Shown here piece by piece: positions 5,310-7,208 of a stretch of DNA of 7,208 bases. Source of the DNA: an uncultured Pseudomonadaceae bacterium (GTDB lineage Bacteria > Pseudomonadota > Gammaproteobacteria > Pseudomonadales > Pseudomonadaceae). The position numbers and the translations under genes are program-made. The notes beneath the pieces are model-generated. The model was given only the letters and a program-made list of their open reading frames with translations, ran no database searches and was not told the origin of the DNA. Every line of letters begins with the position of its first letter. Position 1 is the stretch's first letter. The stretch covers positions 1 through 7,208 of the forward strand of contig CANRHT010000098.1 of assembly GCA_947630465.1 (NCBI GenBank), read 5' to 3'.

Positions 5310-6818
5310 ATGAGCACTGATTTAAGTAAATTTATTCGTAATAAAGCACTTTTAGACAAAGTGGTAACCGCAGAAGAAGCAGCCACATGGATTGAAGATG
5401 GCATGACTTTAGGTATGAGTGGTTTCACCTTGTTTGGTGAGCCAAAACTTTTCCCTAAAGCGCTATCTGAGCGCGGTAAAAACGAAAAATTCAAAGTTAA
5501 CCTGTTCACAGGTGCGTCTATGGGCCCAGCCGCTGACCAGTCCATGGCAGAAGCTGGCATCATTAACTTACGTGCGCCTTACCAAGGTAACGCTGTACAG
5601 CGTAAAAAGATTAACGCCGGTGAGATTTTCTACATCGATCAGCATTTATCACATATGCCAGAGTTTATTCGTCAGGGTATCTACCCAACGATTGACTACG
5701 CAATTATTGAAGCTGCAGCGATCACTGAAGATGGCGATATTATCCCAACAGGTTCTGTGGGTAACTCACCAGTATTCTTGCAAACTGCTAAGAACGTGAT
5801 TATTGAACTCAACACCAGTGCTCCACCTGAGTACGAAGGCATGCACGATATTTACATGCCAGAACCCGCTGGCGAAAATACCCGTGAAGCGATTCCAGTA
5901 TTTGAAGTTAGCAAGCGTATTGGTACTTTTGGTATGAAAGTTGATCCTGCGAAAATTCGCGGCATCATTATTTCTAACGAGTCTGATCTGCCATCACCGC
6001 TGTTTGAGCCCAACGAAGAAACTCAGCAAATTGCAAACAATTTACTCGACTTCCTCGGTGAAGAAGTGCGTTTGGGTCGTTTAACTGAAAGCCTAGCACC
6101 GCTACAGTCGGGTGTAGGTTCAGTGGCTAACGCTGTACTTAACGGTATGAAAACTTCAGGTTTTAAAGATATCGTTGTCGCCTCTGAAGTACTGCAAGAT
6201 GGCGTGTTTGATCTGATTGATGCGGGCGTGGTGAAGTTTGCTGCGGGTACGGCATTATCCTTGTCGAAAAAGCGTGTTGAAACCTTAGGTAAAGACCTCG
6301 CTAAGTACAAAGATAAAATCGTTTTCCGTTCACAAGAAATCTCTAACCACCCTGAAGTGATTCGCCGTTTAGGTATCATTTCTTTCAACACAGCGTTAGA
6401 AGCAGATATTTACGGTAACGTGAACTCAACGCACGTTGGCGGTACGCACATCATGAACGGTATCGGTGGTTCGGGTGATTTTGCTCGTAACGCACGTATT
6501 ACTATTTTCGTGACGCAGTCGACCGCTAAAGGTGGTGCTATTTCTGCAATCGTGCCTTTTGTTACGCACGTAGACCACACCAACCATGACGTTGACGTGA
6601 TCATCACTGAGCAAGGTTATGCTGATATTCGTGGTTTAGCTCCAGTACAAGCGGCTGAGCGTATCATCGAAAACTGCATGCACCCTGACTATAAGCAGCA
6701 GGCACGTGACTATTTAGCAGAAGCTAAAACACGTGGCGGTCAAACACCACACAACTTAGAGAAAGCGTTCTCATGGCACGCTAACTTTACTGAGCACGGA
6801 ACTATGTTGCTCAAGTAA
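5310..6818 (+). CDS. Acetyl-CoA hydrolase / acetate:succinate CoA-transferase family protein
   Basis: The 502-residue product is full length for the class I CoA-transferase subgroup that includes succinyl-CoA:acetate CoA-transferase (Acetobacter AarC) and yeast Ach1. These cytoplasmic enzymes move CoA between succinyl-CoA and acetate, or related acyl groups. The catalytic glutamate that forms the acyl-glutamyl-CoA intermediate is probably Glu293 in VVASEVLQDG. Other hallmarks are GVGSVANAVL (268-277), GNVNSTHVGGTHIMNGIGG (369-387) and GSGDFARNA (387-395), and the C-terminal ITEQGYADIRGL (432-443). The ATG at 5310 is preceded by AAGGTGG (5299-5305) at normal spacing. Codon use leans strongly to GGT, CGT, AAC and TTC, unlike nnrS just upstream, which suggests high expression. 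It appears monocistronic. Substrate preference (acetate, propionate, succinate) cannot be read from sequence alone. Confidence 0.93.
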   Translation: MSTDLSKFIRNKALLDKVVTAEEAATWIEDGMTLGMSGFTLFGEPKLFPKALSERGKNEKFKVNLFTGASMGPAADQSMAEAGIINLRAPYQGNAVQRKKINAGEIFYIDQHLSHMPEFIRQGIYPTIDYAIIEAAAITEDGDIIPTGSVGNSPVFLQTAKNVIIELNTSAPPEYEGMHDIYMPEPAGENTREAIPVFEVSKRIGTFGMKVDPAKIRGIIISNESDLPSPLFEPNEETQQIANNLLDFLGEEVRLGRLTESLAPLQSGVGSVANAVLNGMKTSGFKDIVVASEVLQDGVFDLIDAGVVKFAAGTALSLSKKRVETLGKDLAKYKDKIVFRSQEISNHPEVIRRLGIISFNTALEADIYGNVNSTHVGGTHIMNGIGGSGDFARNARITIFVTQSTAKGGAISAIVPFVTHVDHTNHDVDVIITEQGYADIRGLAPVQAAERIIENCMHPDYKQQARDYLAEAKTRGGQTPHNLEKAFSWHANFTEHGTMLLK

Positions 6819-6828
6819 GAGGTGTGAG

Positions 6829-6855
6829 TTAGAGCGCTGTTATCAGGCGCTCTAA
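6829..6855 (+). terminator. Hairpin after the CoA-transferase gene
   Basis: TTAGAGCGC (6829-6837) and GCGCTCTAA (6847-6855) form a perfect 9-bp stem with a 9-base loop, followed by TGTTTT. It lies 10 bases after the stop codon and could be a first terminator, backed up by the stronger one just downstream. Confidence 0.65.
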
Positions 6856-6869
6856 TGTTTTAACGAAAC

Positions 6870-6910
6870 AATAAAAAAGGCAGATGTGTTAAGCATCTGC
6901 CTTTTTTATT
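6870..6910. terminator. Bidirectional intrinsic terminator (CoA-transferase / ppk1)
   Basis: AATAAAAAAGGCAGATG (6870-6886) and CATCTGCCTTTTTTATT (6894-6910) are perfect 17-base complements around a 7-base loop. The GC-containing stem is flanked by A6 and T6 runs, so it has a terminator T-tract in either direction. It lies between convergent genes and should end transcripts from both. Confidence 0.92.
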
Positions 6911-6959
6911 GCCTGCACATAAGCTCAGCCTTTGCGCCGGCCTTAGGCTCGAGCTGGCT

Positions 6960-7208
6960 TTAAAGCACTTCTATTAAAGGGCTGCTTAAGGTGTCGAGCA
7001 ATACGTCTTGAACATTGAATACAGTGTCGCTATCTGTGCATATCGGCTGCTGATAGCTGCCGTCACTGTGTAGGATCCAAGCATGGGTGTTATCGCTTAG
7101 ATAGGCATCGAGTTCCTTCTTAACCCGTGCCGCTATTTTTTTACTTTCCAGAGGGAAGCAGGTTTCAATGCGCTTATCTAAGTTGCGTTCCATCCAGTCG
7201 GCACTGGA
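6960..7208 (-). CDS. ppk1: Polyphosphate kinase 1 (C-terminal end only)
   Basis: These are the last 82 residues of a gene that continues past the right edge. The fragment opens with SSADWMERNLDKRIE, the highly conserved C2-domain signature of Ppk1 (E. coli has the closely similar SSADWMTRNIDYRIEV), followed by CFPLE and the terminal LSDNTHAWILHSDGSYQ typical of Pseudomonas-type Ppk1. Ppk1 reversibly makes long-chain polyphosphate from ATP and is a membrane-associated multimer. The phosphorylated histidine lies outside the window. About 26 residues follow DGSYQQ, a divergent tail ending SSPLIEVL before the TAA at 6962-6960. The ATG at 7193 is an internal Met, not the start. Transcription should end at the shared terminator at 6870-6910. 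Confidence 0.93.
   Translation of the reverse strand, partial: SSADWMERNLDKRIETCFPLESKKIAARVKKELDAYLSDNTHAWILHSDGSYQQPICTDSDTVFNVQDVLLDTLSSPLIEVL

Noticed and set aside
1..7208. Mobile element, CRISPR array, tRNA/rRNA or defence system
   Set aside because: No transposase or integrase sequence, no regularly spaced repeats, no tRNA-like cloverleaf and no known defence domain is visible; all long genes belong to familiar housekeeping or metabolic families.

Overview
The window looks like chromosomal DNA from a gammaproteobacterium, most probably a member of the Pseudomonadaceae with a moderate G+C content (roughly 45-50% by eye, below typical Pseudomonas). The evidence is the close match of the EngB, diheme cytochrome c4 and polyphosphate kinase sequences to Pseudomonas-type proteins as I remember them, the side-by-side divergent engB and cytochrome c4 genes (an arrangement I recall from Pseudomonas), and a PlpD-type patatin/beta-barrel fusion. 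A lineage such as Thiopseudomonas or a relative is possible, but this is a guess that a 16S or genome comparison would have to settle.

Layout, left to right. (1) The 3' part of a PlpD-like type Vd autotransporter (+, cut by the left edge). (2) A large hairpin between two convergent genes. (3) engB, an essential ribosome-assembly GTPase (-). (4) A 232-bp divergent intergenic region carrying two exact TATAAT boxes on opposite strands, arranged as an inverted repeat. (5) A diheme cytochrome c4 gene (+) ending in a strong intrinsic terminator. (6) A short intergenic region with an FNR/ANR/DNR-type box, then nnrS (+), a multi-pass membrane protein of the nitric-oxide-associated NnrS family. (7) A 327-bp non-coding region with several palindromes and a TATAAT box, then an acetyl-CoA hydrolase/acetate:succinate CoA-transferase gene (+). 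(8) A hairpin and a perfect 17-bp inverted-repeat terminator serving two convergent genes. (9) The 3' end of polyphosphate kinase ppk1 (-, cut by the right edge).

Almost every gene is its own transcription unit with its own signals, so this is not one operon or one pathway. The themes are respiration and nitrosative stress (periplasmic cytochrome c4; NnrS under a probable oxygen- or NO-sensing regulator), acetate/acyl-CoA metabolism (CoA-transferase, with codon use suggesting high expression), envelope/secretion (PlpD-like protein) and housekeeping (EngB, Ppk1). I see no mobile element, CRISPR array, tRNA, rRNA or defence cassette, and no evidence for a wholly new system. The parts most worth following up are regulatory: the FNR/DNR box at near-ideal class II spacing ahead of nnrS, the back-to-back promoter palindrome between engB and cytochrome c4, and the palindromes ahead of the CoA-transferase.
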